From Flammula alnicola (Eukaryota; Basidiomycota; Agaricomycetes; Agaricales; Strophariaceae), in the NCBI GenBank assembly GCA_015499995.1, contig JADNRV010000101.1, positions 62,001 to 126,000 on the forward strand: DNA of 64,000 nucleotides. The letters are read 5' to 3'. The notes under the pieces are model-generated. The model made no database searches. It saw only the letters and a program-made list of their open reading frames with translations, and was not told the DNA's origin. Below, piece by piece: positions 24,458 through 37,515 of the stretch (position 1 is its first letter; the number at the start of each line of letters is the position of its first letter). Made by a program: the position numbers and the translations under genes.

Positions 24458-25307
24458 ATGTCTTGCCTTTTTTTCTACCGCATCTCTCTATCTTCGCCTT
24501 GTCGATATTGTCCGGTCGGTGATAACTTTTGGGTGGGTGTGAGGGGACGAATCGAGCGAAAAGACATTGGAGCTTGGATGGAAAAAAGGAGGGGCCGTAA
24601 TGCATAACATGAAGCCCCGCACGCTTGGACCAACAGTTTCATGAGGAGGGAACTGATTGGGAGCTGATGCGGTCTCGTTCACTTTTTCTAATTCACGATC
24701 TTGTTTTTTTTAACTCCGTCGTTTCTCTGTATACTTTACTGTGCAGAGCATAATCTGAGGATTTGTCATCAAAATTAACGAATGGTTAACTCCGACACAT
24801 CTATGTCGAAATGGCCCTCCTTCATATATCATACCTTGCACCTATGAATGAAGTTGGGAGGAATGGGAAGAAAGGGAACACGCAGACGTGATGAAGGTGT
24901 GAACGAGAACTTGAAATTCTCTTGGCTGTCAAATTTCAATCATCCTTACGCTTCCTTGTCGACGCGTTGTCCAGAAAACGATAATTGCTTCATATACAAG
25001 ATTAATTGTAATTAAACATAGTAGCTACAATACTTTACAGCCATCTTTTTCTAATCACTGTACAAGGAATAAGAGCGTGCTTTAAGCTAAGTAACTTGGA
25101 GGGCGACGCTTACTCATAGTCATCGGATAATTCGGATCTGTTCCGATCAGGCGATTACCTTTTTCGGTAGTAGCCACTTTTGCTGTCAAGCTTACTGATC
25201 TTGTATTCGGTCACATCTAAACCAGTCCAGTTCGTCCCAGTCCCCATATTAGCCCACCTTGTATCGTTCACACCGACGGACTAGTATGAATCCTTTCCCC
25301 TCCCGAA
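24458..25307. other. 3' region of the L10A gene and intergenic
   Basis: Likely 3' UTR directly after the stop, with T-rich tracts near 24706. No further gene is seen. The last 100 bases precede copy D and probably include its promoter. Confidence 0.45.
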
Positions 25308-26688
25308 ATGAAACCTCTAACCAAAAAACTTGCAGGGGGTCACTCCAAATCAACAAAGTTCGATCTTGCGGTTCCTGCAGCCGAGGGTCGCGCTATTGTC
25401 CGATATCTTGTCCAACGAGGCCCGGATGCATCTCTACCGGTATATGTGAAGAAGCTCGCTTCCACGACTTTGGAAATTGGAACTGGTGCTGAAGTACGGT
25501 CTAAGGCGCAATACGGCAAACACGAATCGAGATCTTGTCAAGACACTGATATTGCTCTGTAGGCAGTGAAAGGCAGGAACTCCTGTGACTTTCAACATCT
25601 AGCGGACGACGCGAGTAGAGTCGTTGCCACACTCTGGTACTCTTCTCAGACGTCGTCTCGTCTCGAGGCCTGGCCTTCTCCAGAACTTATGCATATTGCA
25701 GAGGATCTGTCGTTGTAAGTCCTCGAATTTCAAGTGGATTTAATGTTGTCAACCCGGCTTTGCTTCCAGAACAGTAGACGATGTGCGACTCTTCGTCGAT
25801 GAAAAGTTATCTGCCAAGACAGCAGGTGGCATATTTCGGACCATGGCGGAATCTAGGAGGATCAAAAATTACCGTCATAGGTTGCACGCCATTATTTCCA
25901 CACTTCAAGTAAGTTGCATTTCCCGTAAAATTATAGTCAAACGTGCTGATTGAAGAGACTCAGGAGAATAACAAAATGCCATCTGACTTCAGTATCATTA
26001 ACGTCCCGGCCAAAGACAGTGAGCACGAAGATTCTGCAATGCAGCTTGGACGCCTCCGTTCAGCACAGAAAGGAGCCGGATGCGACGACAACCTGCTTGG
26101 AGATGAGATGGACACGGAATACCGACCCCAGAATCCCAAAATGAAACGCTGGCAGGCGACAGATGTGCAGCAGGAAGGCAGCGTGGATGTGAGATCTGCA
26201 GCTAACAGGTATAAACTTAGGGAGATGGCCTATTTCGCCAACAAAGTACGTCCTCCTCACAAATGTATAGTATAACCAAAATTCTAAGAAGCTCACTAGA
26301 CGAGCATCCGCGAACCGCAAGGCAACATTACCTCTCATGCCAGCTCGGCGGCACAACAAACTACGCTGAAACAGAGTTCACGACAACCACAATATTCGAA
26401 GGCTTCGGCCTGTCAGCACATGACCCCTTCGTCCGAGTCTTCGGACGCTTTCACTGCATCGCGGCTTCGGCAAAATCTCTATACTGATTATCTTTACCAC
26501 CCTCCCGTTGTCGGTCCTCGTAATTCTGGAACGTTCCTCAACATTGGGAATAACAATTCCCTGAGTGGAAATATTAGCATTTCTGATAGCAATAATCAAA
26601 TCCAAGAAATCCACTGTAAGTTGCTTTTTTCTTTCATTTTTTTTCTTAACGCTATATTTTTCCCATTTTAGATCCTCTCTACGGGTAA
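25308..26688 (+). CDS. Helical/motif family member (copy D)
   Basis: Start ATG at 25308. Exon 1 ends in TTLEIGTGAE. After an intron ending TGTAG at about 25563, exon 2 encodes FQHLADDASRVVATLWYSS and WPSPELMHIAEDLS. Exon 3 encodes TVDDVRLFVDEKLSAKTAGG and IKNYRHRLHAIISTLQ. Exon 4 starts SNVLIEETQENNK and is acidic. After another intron the Gln/Ser-rich exon SSAAQQTTLKQSSRQPQYSK follows, ending in the motif NIGNNNSLSGNISISDSNN. A final intron (donor CACTGTAAGT, acceptor 26671) gives a terminal HYPLYG and stop at 26686. Same exon plan as copies A, C and E-I. It lacks the basic MAPK-type start. Function inferred only. Confidence 0.65.
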
Positions 26689-27681
26689 CATTGGGTATCA
26701 GAAGGTTCTCCTTGGTGTCGTAACAGGGTGCGCGTGATGTATACTGCGAGTCCTCAAAATTAGTAGCCAGCGCCCCACATTCTGGCGTATCAACATTAAG
26801 TATATCCGTACCCATCGTTGAATTACCAGGATATCCTGTCGATTATTTGAGCACAGCAATGATAAGAGAAAGATCCTTAGAAAGGGTCGGATCTGGGCAT
26901 CTGCTCATATAAATGCGCAGGTTTGCATGATGTGAGCTGTGAAATGACTGCTGGGAACTATCGATGATCGATCCACCACGCGGAGGAACACGAGGACATA
27001 GAAGGAAGATGTAAGCTGCTAAACACATTTCCCGGGATCCGTAGCAGGAAAGGGAACATAGAGGAATTCCACTTACAGGTATATCTGTCCCGCTAACGAA
27101 GCGCCCGTGCTCCAAGTTGGAGTGCAGTTGTGTGTGCGTTTTGACATAGCACATTGGATTCAGTCAGACATTTGTATTGAATTCTTCGATCTTGCTGAAG
27201 TCATGTATCATCGATATTTAAATAGACGGTGAACAATTGGTTCATATTCATACTCGCAGACCAATCTGAAAGCTCATGACAACTGTATAGGAGCACGTCA
27301 AATTACCTGCTAAGCTAGCCGCAAACCACTCGAGGCGCCCAGAGCAGGGCCACGGGTTAGATATATGGAGTGAGAAATGACGTGAGATGTACGCCAGGCA
27401 GCCAAGGACTACGCGAACATCGGTATTCTGGCTCAGGGATGTGCCCGTTACGGAATTGGACAGGGAGAAATGTTCCATCCTTAAATGGCAAAAGCTCGAA
27501 TTAATATCGATCCTACTTGTATTTTCCATAAAGGGTAAAATGGCGGGCAGATGGCGTGTAACGAGCTGTGTTTCTCGTGGTACCCGCGAGTCGTTGTAAG
27601 GGTTCTTAGACCATCTCAGTACCGTATAAATTTAATGTGACAGTCCCTCAGGCCACCAGTATCTCTTCCAACTTCTGCTAA
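26689..27681. other. Intergenic, no supported gene
   Basis: About 1 kb between copies D and E with only short overlapping frames and no recognisable domain. The final 60 bases before 27682 are the leader of copy E. Confidence 0.4.
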
Positions 27682-28546
27682 ATGGCTACCACTGCCCAAG
27701 GGGTCACCGAAACGGAGCAAGCAGCTGGGCCTAGCAACTCACGCCCAGACGAACCCAGTCACCTAACTGCTGTCAAAGCTGCTGCAAACGCTCAATATCA
27801 GCCCCTACGGCAGACGTCGAAGACATTACTGAGAATAGTCAGTGTCTTTCAGGTAAGCATTCAAGCAGAATACGATACAGAGAGTCTTTGAACCGGTGAT
27901 GCATCTCTTTAGGTCGCAAAGATCAAAGGCAACAACGAGAAACTCATTCACGAGACCGGCCATCTTATATCCAGACTCTGGGGCTTGTATCAGGAATCTC
28001 CAGACCGGGGAATCTGGCCACCTCCAGCGCTCAAGGGCGTGATTATGAACATGGAAACGTAGGCACTTCTTTCTGAGGAGGCCGTTGTAGCTATTCATAT
28101 TTTAACAGAACCGTGATGGCCATGGCAAGCGACTTAATCGAGGACAAGGCAGGCGTTTCGATGGCACCTCGCTTTCACAGCCTCGCCGACCTCAACAAGG
28201 TCAAGAAATATCGAGAAGATGTCGAGCGACTGTCGACCAATTTATCGGCATACCTTGTACGTCTCTTCTAGTTCTCATCCACAAATATTTCAAAACTCAC
28301 TGAACGCTTTAGGAGAAAGCTGTAACAGTGACCCAGGTGACGGAATCTAGAAATCCGCCAATTCTCCCATCTGATATCCCGTACGCCTTCCCTATGCAGC
28401 CGGTCGCAGCGTACGGGGAAATCCTCTTCAACTCGTCCAGCTTTGAACAGTTTGGATCTGGAGAAGTCCTCAGAATGGGAGATGACAATGAAATCGGTGG
28501 GCCAGTGGACATATCGAACAACAACAACATTAAGTACCTACCCTAA
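27682..28546 (+). CDS. Helical/motif family member, compact form (copy E)
   Basis: Four clean exons: 27682-27852, 27913-28058, 28109-28256 and 28313-28546. Exon 1 has an acidic Ser/Pro start and the helix PLRQTSKTLLRIVSVFQ. Exon 2 has LIHETGHLISRLWGLYQESP and WPPPALKGVIMNM. Exon 3 has TVMAMASDLIEDK and LNKVKKYREDVERLSTNLSA. Exon 4 has a short linker of about 45 residues and ends in RMGDDNEIGGPVDISNNNN just before the stop. The protein is about 233 residues, close in size to the HeLo domain of HET-S. It is the simplest and cleanest copy for defining the architecture. A donor-like AAGTACCT overlaps the last codons, so a small extra exon is possible. Confidence 0.75.
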
Positions 28547-29587
28547 TCGTAAGTCCTACTTTCTTTGAATCTCGGTCTTAGAATGTCCATCTTACTTTTT
28601 TTCATTCGCGAGATCTTCGTGGTGGGTTACGATGAGCTGGACCACGGAGTTGGTTTACGGAGTGCCATGAGAAATGTAGACAGAATTTTTTTGAGTCTTG
28701 GAGTCGGTCTTCAGACTTCTAGGATCAGTACAGAAATATGTTTGTAAGGTAGATTGCGTCAGATTGGACCTTGATTGGACCGGCGACGACCACCCTCGAA
28801 AATGTATTCATTACGGCCTATTGATAGATCTGGTAGTCGTAGGCATTCCTTTCGACGCACCGCGGCTCTCCCCCCGGGAAAAATACTACAAGCCAACTTG
28901 AAGCCAACAATAATTTGTTTATTCAATTTCTTCAGATTTCTCCAAGGCTTCTAGAACCAGCACGCCCGTCTCGCTCGTAGGAGTTATCTTATCGTATCCA
29001 AAATGTAAACAAATGCAAACTCCTCTAAGGGCTCCAACTCGGGAGAGCGGCTGGCAAACTTTGGATTCGGTGATCTCGGTAACCAGGCACCCATTTCGTC
29101 ACGTTCAAATTAAGAGCCTTTGTATGTACATGTATTTTACTAGTACTACCAAAAAAAAAAGTACATTCACATCTCAAAGTAAGTCTCAAAATGATAAGAT
29201 AACTGTTCCCTACTAGGATGAAGCTCCTGCGAGCGAGACGAGCGTGCATCGTTCTATGATAGGAGCCTGGATTTCTCCAAGATGGCTTGCTCATCATTTA
29301 GCCGTCCCTCGGGGTTTCTCCTCTCGGCATGTTCCCCGTCCCGTTCCCGACTTCCCTTCAGGTTTGTAAGGTTATAAGTAACGCAGTGCCAACCTTTCTG
29401 ATAGAACTTCTCAGGTTGCTGTGTTGCAGTACATAGGCCCATGCAAGGATTTAATCAGACGGAGTTATGCGTCTCATGGACCCTCGCATACTGTACATAC
29501 CCGGTTTCCGACGATGACAACCTAAGCCAGTACCAAGAAGCACCCCAAACCTGGGTTCCTCCTTGATAGCCTTTCCCCCCTGCAAAT
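28547..29587. other. Intergenic, upstream of copy F; duplicated at 50.97-51.50 kb
   Basis: No gene. Much of 28640-28800 and 29240-29587 is similar, in inverted orientation, to 51500-51360 and 51340-50970. The promoter of copy F and that of copy I are therefore homologous. Confidence 0.6.
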
Positions 29588-30745
29588 ATGGGGTCCAAGT
29601 CAACGAATAAATCCAAGAAACACGTCAATGGGATAGAACCTCGCGGGGTGGATTGGCAAGACGCTAGTATTGAAGGTGCAGCTCTTGTCCTTGGGTTTGT
29701 TCGAGGCGCTGCAGATGCTACCCAACTGCCATTCCTGGCACAAGCGGCTGGAGCGACGTTGCGCATTCTTGTAATGGTGCAGGTATGTATTGTTTCATAA
29801 TCTGAGGTCGACGGTTAGTATGTCATCAAGTCCTCTAGGCAGTCAAAGCCAATAAAGTTAGATTTCAGCGATTGGCAGACGATACAGCTGCGTTCATCGC
29901 TGTCATCTGGCGTTCTTATAGGTCATCTTCTGATGAAGAATGTTGGCCGCGTCCGGAGATGAAGGATGCTCTTGAGGACCTTGAACAGTGAGTAATCGGT
30001 ACACAACATCGATAGCTACTCATCTATATTCATATAATAGAACTGTGATGGCCATACATGAATTTGTACAGGCACAAGCGTCAAGGAGCAAGGTTATTCG
30101 CATCCTATTCAGCGTGTCGGACGTGGGGAAGATTGAAGAGTATCGCGAGAGATTAGGGACTTGCATTTCGAAATTCGAGGTATGTAAGTCGGAACATAAC
30201 TTCTACCTGTTTAGGCTCATAAGAGTATCAAGGTATCATCCCACCTCGTCATCAACGATGTTCTATCTCAAATATTAAAGAAACAAGATCAAATTGCGGA
30301 GCAACTTAGGCCACGTGTGAACTTGACTACAGGGATAAACCAACTGTCGACGATCTACACGGCACCAGTGGGCGAGAAGGAAGGAGAGCAAGTCTTAGCG
30401 CCTGAATCCATCCTTACAGGACCTGCGTCCCCTCAGAGCGCTCAACAACAGAGTTTAGAGGCGATTCATGTTCCCTATTGGCTCCAATACCCGATTTACC
30501 CTGGGTCACTTCCTCTGTCTCAAATGACAGGCGCGTATCTCACCCGCTACGGGCAACGTTCCCTCTCCAGTCACCCCGCGCCATTTATCAGCATAGGTAA
30601 TGACAACGTCATCTCGGGGAATATGCATATCGCCAATAACCATAATTCTGACTACGGCTGTGGGTGGTCTTGCTCTCAATTATACATTTTCTATTCACTG
30701 ATCCAGAGTTTGCCAGTGATGAGTGTGAGCGAAAAGAACCATTGA
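29588..30745 (+). CDS. Helical/motif family member (copy F)
   Basis: Exons 29588-29782, 29839-29987, 30042-30179 and 30215-30745. The start is basic (MGSKSTNKSKKH), followed by VDWQDASIEGAALVLGFVRG and QAAGATLRILVMVQ. Exon 2 has FQRLADDTAAFIAVIWRSY and WPRPEMKDALEDLEQ. Exon 3 has TVMAIHEFVQAQASRSKVIR and KIEEYRERLGTCISKFE. Exon 4 has HLVINDVLSQILKKQDQIAE, a linker of about 100 residues rich in Pro/Gln/Ser, and SIGNDNVISGNMHIANNHN, followed by about 29 residues. In sequence it is closest to copies A, H and I, with the same intron positions and phases. It appears intact. The best full-length reference for the group with the Lys-rich start. Confidence 0.75.
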
Positions 30746-31509
30746 CACGATGCGCAACGTGTCTGAGTTTTTATTCCGTAATTAGTCAAACAAACGACAT
30801 GCCGATCAAGTATTCACATGGAGTTAAATCGAAGGTTTGAGACTCAATATACCCCTCCGATGACCACGGTAGTGTGCATGGTGTTGAACAAGGACTGCGC
30901 AAAGATAGACGGGAATGGCAGAGGTGCGAGAAAAGGTCAGTGAACCCGGCTATCTGGAGCGTGGCCATCTGAACTTTAACTTTACATAAGAGGCCTCACG
31001 TCACTTTGAGGGAGCAGTAAAAGACATCAGGGCTTGGGTAATTATATACCCATTTGGCCAGATATTGGCGAAAATGACGAGCCCATCTATGGGAGATATA
31101 TATCGCTCTCAGATTGATACGTATAACTTAACTAGCAGCAACCATTCAATTCAAAGTACAGTATTTAACTTCACGAACGCATTGAGGAAGTAGCAGAGGT
31201 AGCGCGTTTATCGACATCTACTCACCATAGAGTACTGTTCAAAGCTCAGCTGTCTCGAAAACAAAGCACACAGCGTTTCAGTGACTCCTCTTCCAAAGAT
31301 GAATCCGGTGCGTGATACCAAAATTGCACTTGGAACTTGCTTAGTTTACAGGGATGAATCTAATCTATGAGATCTTAAAATATCACGTCCTAGATACTAG
31401 AAAGTATGTGGGGAAGTCTCGAGAGAAGGAGTAAAGGAGGGGTCTAAAACGGTTTGTTATCGATCTTGCATTGATCAGCAACAGACCATCCTTTCTAATC
31501 TCCTCCGAT
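30746..31509. other. Intergenic between copies F and G
   Basis: No supported gene. Only short frames on both strands with no domain; the right end includes the leader of copy G. Confidence 0.4.
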
Positions 31510-32294
31510 ATGGCGAACCACGGCGGCGCAGCCACCTACCCTACGAACTTTGGCCAAGGTGAAATGGATGCCGTTCAGGTCGCTCAAGCTATTGTAGAAT
31601 ATTCTCCTAGCCAACCGCTTAAGGATGCGGCTCAGCAGATATTGAAGCTTTTCGGAGATTCGCAGGTGTGTCTGTATTATATCTAAAGTACGAATTACCG
31701 CGTCAAGTGAAATCGCTAATTAATTTATCGCTACAGGAGAACAAGGGCGGTTTCAAAAGACTGGTTGACGAAGGCGGCGCTCTACTTGCCATTATTTGGC
31801 TGAAATACTTCGTACAGCCGGACAAACCTATTTGGCAGACTTCAGAAGTACAGAGTCTAATTATCAGTGTGAAACGGTGGGCATATTTATGAGCAAGAAA
31901 ATGCGGTAACTGAAGTGTAACCAGAGCATTGGATGCCATCGCATCGGACTGCGCTGAGGCAAATGTGGGAAGACCAACGACGTACACCACCGAGACCTAT
32001 CTAGCACAATTCGTAAAACTCGCGTCCGCCATCGCTGAAGTAAGTACATAAATTCTGCAAGGTTAATCGCGATTCTTTGAGCTACCGATTGCCCATTAGA
32101 CACCTGTGGTACCCCCGCGCCAGTCAGGGCAAGGGACCGATGCGTTACATGGGCCCAGTTCAATTGTACGCCTTGGGAACGGCAATAAAATACTCAGCTC
32201 GCTCACGGTGAAAAATAACAATAACGCCACACTGGCATATCCAAAATGTGCGTTGTCTCCCTGTTTTAGCTTACGCCCTATTAAATTTTGTTAA
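31510..32294 (+). CDS. Helical/motif family member, short (copy G)
   Basis: Start ATG at 31510. Exon 1 (to 31665) has VAQAIVEYSPSQPLKDAAQQ and ILKLFGDSQ. Exon 2 (31737-31876) has FKRLVDEGGALLAIIWLKYF. Exon 3 (31925-32039) has ALDAIASDCAEANVG and YLAQFVKLASAIAE. Exon 4 (from 32100) has a short linker of about 20 residues and the motif RLGNGNKILSSLTVKNNNN, followed by a few residues; a donor-like GTGCGT lies shortly after the motif. The exon that carries the LLSQVLRKQ helix in A, F, H and I is missing, so the helical part is shorter. The motif lacks the central Gly (SS in its place). It may be a derived or partly decayed member. Confidence 0.65.
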
Positions 32295-35200
32295 CATATA
32301 CACACTTATTTACAGCAACGAAGTCCTAGCAACAGAGCTATGTGCACTTGGAATCAAGCCTGTCGGATATGATGTCTCAAAATTTCCCCCGCTGCAGCCA
32401 TGAGCTATAATAGTGTGAAAGATCCTACCCCAGTTAAAAGATAGCGATGTAAGAAAGCTTGAGAATCTTACTGTCCTTCCTGAAAAACCGTGTGCCGAGT
32501 TCAGGAAGTTAAGTCTTCCCAATGTGGAGCATACGATGATGTCAGCGCGATGCGGCATCACGTGCAGTGGCACAGCTGCCATCAAATTCCCACATCAGAC
32601 TGTCATTGTCAACCGAAAAACCTCTTGATTGAGCCTCGGATCTTCCACTTGACTACAGTACCACTGTAACTGCCTGCCACAGCGCTGCCGCCGCTTCAGT
32701 CTAGAACCCTAGTCGCATCTTGAACTTGTCATACGTGGTATTTGGATAGCCACCATCCATCCTGGAGCGCATTGGAGCCCTGCGTGGGCAGTACTTGGCA
32801 TCCTGCTACTTGGACACTCTTGTCGCATGTCCACCTCAAAGACGAAACTGAATCTTAGCGCGCGTCTTCAGTGTCGTCCCACACGCCGCTTCTGTCTCCA
32901 TTTCTTGATTTGTATCAGTGTATCTATCTGAGTCTCGACGCCAACATGAAAATGGGACGGAAGAGTTTGATAGGCAGACATTCGAGTCCGCGAGCACTGT
33001 CCGAGAGATGGATTGTAACAAGGAGCGTTGCGTCCTTTCGAGTTTGGTTGGATCGGACGCGCGAGAACCTGCAGGATTCTCCTTTCGCCTCTCGTTCGAG
33101 AGCTTGGTCAAGGGTCTGGGAATAACAATAGTCGACGCCCATTCGAGGTAATGTGCCAAAGGGGAAGAGAAGACTTGAACTGGATGCACTCTGATTCCCG
33201 TCCGTCTCGATTTCATCCCGTCTTTTTATGGTCTGTCTTTTACTGTACATTCGGTACTACATACCATTTATCTCATCTTTCCATGCTGATCTCCATGTTG
33301 CATTGTAGAGCACCTAAGCAAACCGGCACGACCTTGATACGGTACCTCTGTACGTACTTGGAAGCTGGATTACATGTTTTCATCGGGATCGTGTGTTCAG
33401 GAGACCTAGGCGCGCATGTCTAGCTATTGCGGAGCTCTCGCCGTTATGTCGCATGTTTCCTCATTCATGTTCGCAGGCCATTCATTCCTGCTATCTATTC
33501 CTGTCCTTCCCCGACCCATAATTGCAGTCTTGATGGCGTTGTGTCAGTGAGATCTGGCAGGGCGTTCGGCTAGATTAGATTAGATTCCATCAGCGGCTGT
33601 GCACGATCTTGTGTGCCAGCGCGTCTCGATTCCACCCTTTGCCTGCGACTCTATACCGCACGGCGTGCTCGACGCATATCCGAGCTCCACCTTCCTAGCG
33701 TCCAGTCAGATTGGACTGCTCCAGCGTCCTCGTTATTTCGTTATTTTATATATATTGCTCTGGAATGCAATGGACGATACTCTCGCCCACCTTGTCTTGT
33801 TTGCAGCAATGCACATTTCTAGTGTCCCTATACTGCACCGAGCTGCCTCGGAGCGATCAAACCGTACTGCACCCATGTAGGCAGACATAGGACGTTCGCT
33901 GTTTCATGCGCCGATGGTCGCTCGCCAGTTACTGTTGTTAGGATGGTGCGGTGATTGAAACCTTTACAAATTCCCCTTCATAATTTCCCCTTCATGAATC
34001 GACCTTGCCCGCATTGGTTGGCCTGATATATCATATCCCCATTTTTCTCTTCGGTGGTGTCTCTTTATCGCCGAAGTACGTTGGCCTACTTTGTGTTTCA
34101 ACCGTTGCTTACTGCACCTCTATAGTTTCTTTCAGCTTTGCCGTACATCGCATTTGGGTATTCTGACGTTATTTTTTTGCGCTGCCCCTCTAGCTGGAAG
34201 ATCTATCCCTGGCTTTATTCCTGACTCAATGATTCGGGTTGCCACTAATCTTGGTCATGACTACAGATGGCTACCTCCGTTCCAGAAGCTTCGTCGCGCA
34301 TATGTCATTACGTGCGCTTCGCCTCTTTTTCGGCTCGTCAATTCTATGGCGAGGTGACATTTGTCAATCACCTACCTACGGGGTTAAGGATGTTTGATGA
34401 CTGAGCGAAATGAGGTACCACAGAGTCGCCGCGGGATGACTAGGGCTGAGCGCCGAGGTCTCAGGACTTTAGGGATGAATGCCGCTTGCGATGGCCCACT
34501 ATGTGACGACCCCAGGCTTCAGGTATCATAGATAACGCCTAGGGAATACAGTGCACACTCCAGCGTACTGCACAAGCACAAGCTCGCCGTCGTCTTCTCC
34601 TTTCCTAGTCCATCTACTTCGTTCTATGTCGTACAAATTTATATAGCGTCCCACGATCTGCCAAACACACTAGCCGACTATCCCTCACTGAAGAATTATG
34701 GGCTCGTTTTCTTGCGCATCTAATTCAATTGCGAAAAGCTCCCTAATTTTGCCACTTTGGTCTTGGGCAGCATACCTCACACATACACTGATGGGAGGCC
34801 CTGAAATCTGGACGTGGAATTATTTGAGACACGATTGAGCGCCTAAATTGACAAGTCGGGCATATTCGATGAGTATGGGAGAATGATCTGTCCGCTTTTC
34901 ATGGAGTTAGGTACCCCTTGGCTATTTTGACTGATGGTTGATGAAAGAAACAGAAAAAGCATAGATTCTCATGCTAAATTACAGACGACTCCGGATGTGG
35001 TTCAGGGTGCTCTCAGCTTTCGCTCCACCTTTCAACCTCTATCCCTCTGGGCACATACCACAGCTTAAGCGACCACAACTTCCCGAATTCCGGTCATGAT
35101 GAAGCAGAACGCGAAATTGGGGATTTAATTAGGTATGGAAACGATAGAATAATCTTAGACTCGTGAAAATTGGTTGATAATGACTATCTATGCTAGGGTT

Positions 35201-35689
35201 GAACGGAAAACATTGCTTGAGTCGCTGAGGAAAGAAGAATTATTTGACGCAGGCTAACCTGAATCATTGGCCATAGGTATGGTTGTTGTTATTGTCGACG
35301 ATGATTGTCGCCGATGTTGAGGTTGAGGAATCGTTGTGGCACAATGGCACGTTTCAGTACAGTTTGTCGAGGCTTGTCATCAAATGGATATGTACGCAAC
35401 TTACATGCACCGGTCACAGAAATTATGCGTTAAAGAATATAGTCGTCAACCCCAGGTCCGCCACTTCCGTTCTTTTTATATTTATATCCTCTGTGGCTTC
35501 AAGCCCCGCCTGACACGGCTGGACCCTTAAAAGCTTAACGTTTAACACTCAAAGTGCAACATATCCATCGTATAAAAAACCACCTCCTTCTGTGTGGGGT
35601 AGCGAACTCCCTTCCGCCGTTATTCCAGCTGCAGTTGCCTCAATACTTGGTAATGTCTAGTCTTTATTTGGGTATAAACTCACTGAAGC
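32295..35689. other. 3.4-kb stretch without a supported gene
   Basis: Many short frames (the longest 131 codons at 33028-33423) overlap on both strands without domain similarity. Composition from 33200 to 34350 is T-rich on the plus strand. I see no transposon ends, tandem repeats or RNA gene here. It could hold an unrecognised spliced gene, but I cannot support one. Confidence 0.35.
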
Positions 35690-35868
35690 GGCCAAATGAA
35701 CAGGGTTCTAAAGACAAGGGTAAGTTGCAGCCCTTCTCGAATTTTTTTAGCAGGTTTATTACGTCAAAGCAATGACCTTTCTATCGGTTAACTGCTTTCC
35801 AGCGAAGGGGGGATTTAGGTCGATTGCTTAATCGTGACCAACACATTTTCCCTTCTACCCCTCACACA

Positions 35869-37134
35869 ATGGCACCTAAATCAACAACGATGGCGACGAA
35901 AAATCACAAAGAAAAGAAGACTCAGACGACTAACTGGCGGGATGCATCACTTCTAGGGGGAACCGTGCTCCTCACCCTTCACGAAGCCGCAAATGTTGCG
36001 CCGCAGCGCCAGTGCCATATATAAGACAAGCGGCAGGGGCAACATTGCAGATTATCGTGGCGACCCAGGTCTGTGGAACGCAGTAAAATATTTATCTGCA
36101 TAGTTTGGGTATCCACTCGACATGCTGATACATCTGTGCAGGCGGCCAAAGGCAACAAAGCAGCGTTTCGTCAATTGGCTAAAGACGCAGCTTTTCTTAT
36201 AGCCGCTTTCTGGAAGTCGTATCAAGTCTCCTCCAACAAAGACCGTTGGCCGCCTTCGGAGCTGGCAGATGTCATGGACGATCTTGTGTCGTAAGAGCTC
36301 GTCTCACCTCAAGCGGGAGGATACTGACACCGTCATAGGACCTTGGACTCGATTCAACATTTTGTCGAGGTTCAAGTGTCTCGCAATTGGTTCCTCCAAA
36401 TTTTATTCAGCGTAAGCGAAGCAAGAAATATTCAAGGATATCGCCAGCGGTTGGACGCTTGCATTACAAAGTTCGAGGTATGCTTGTTTACCTGAATCCT
36501 TTCCGCGTTGCGTGAATTAACAAAATAACTGGACAGGTCTCATCTCGTCTAGTTATAAATGACCTTCTGTCGCAGGTATTGAGGAAACAAGGCGAGATTT
36601 CGGAACATTTAACGGACAGCGGTAAGCTACGTACGGTTGGCAAAAAGATCGCATCTCCGAATGCTACCATAGCGCAAGCGGGTGCACAGAATATACCAAC
36701 AGCATCACAAGCCCTGATTCGTCCTCCGCATCCCAGCCAACTCTCTTCCTATGGATCGGGACCTTCCTCGCCCCAAGCATCCCAGGTAACGGGCATGTAT
36801 CCAGACTATTACGAGGACACATCCTTCTACCGGCCTCCATCGCCCTCGGGGGCGATACTCAGCATGGGTAGCAGGAATTGCATCGGTGGTGAATTGTCCA
36901 TCTCCAATCACAACAATCGTACGTTTGCGAGCTGGCGTGGCCAGTACGTCTTCTTCCTTTTCCTAGCTATTCGCGGTCAAACTTAAGGATAATATTGCAG
37001 ACCATGATGACTTCGAGCACCGGCTCCAACGACATTTGTTCTATCTTCTATTTAATCAAATACGCATATTCGCCTCCCTTCTTGAGAACCTATTCCAGTT
37101 AGATGTAGAATTAGTATATGCTGTACCAGGTTAA
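35869..37134 (+). pseudogene. Helical/motif family copy H, exon 1 frameshifted
   Basis: Close paralogue of copy A. Exon 1 starts MAPKSTTMATKNHKEKK but has lost one codon after LLTL. It also carries an 8-bp insertion at about 36001-36008 (CCGCAGCG), which ends the frame at a TAA just beyond. Exons 2-4 remain open: FRQLAKDAAFLIAAFWKSY, SIQHFVEVQVSRNWFLQILF and HLTDSGKLRTVGKK, a Pro/Ser linker, then SMGSRNCIGGELSISNHNN. As in copy A, a phase-1 donor follows the motif and a downstream exon (acceptor TTGCAG near 37002) begins HDDFEH and stops at 37132. The insertion looks real rather than a base-calling slip, because it is 8 bp and not in a homopolymer. Confidence 0.7.
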
Positions 37135-37515
37135 TCATATTCGCGCGTTTATATGCTGGCCTGAAGCGTTACGACGTCTCAAGAAAACGGTCAGTATACG
37201 GTGAATGATCGAGAAGAAGGGTCGTACCTGTCCTGGACCCGTTTCACATATTCCCTGACCCCAAGCCTGCAGATTCAGGTGTGTGGTTGATGAGTATTTC
37301 CAGAGTGAAAGACCTGCGGAGGTAGGATGCTCTCCGCCTGCGAACTAGCCTTGGGTCTTCTCCACATCGGACTCGATCTAAGGCGGGGGGTAACATAAGA
37401 AAGTCAGCATCCTATCACAATACTACAGTGGCTTATTCAAATAATCTTAGGGTGCGTACAAATTTCCCGTTCCTCTCGAGCTCGGGAGCAATAAAAGTCT
37501 CGTCAGGCTTCGTGT
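37048..37515 (-). pseudogene. GST remnant (3' half) in the inverted duplication
   Basis: Minus-strand copy of the GST 3' exons, including the intron and the end TTGATTAAATAG. Relative to the parent, the Trp codon of the TQGWF segment is TAG (37345-37347), and 10 bp are missing just downstream at the DYMMSF codons. Everything 5' of exon 4 is absent. It cannot make a GST. Confidence 0.8.

Noticed and set aside
32836..33423. Overlapping frames over 100 codons on both strands
   Set aside because: No domain, mutually overlapping in four frames, no matching splice pattern; not supported as a gene.
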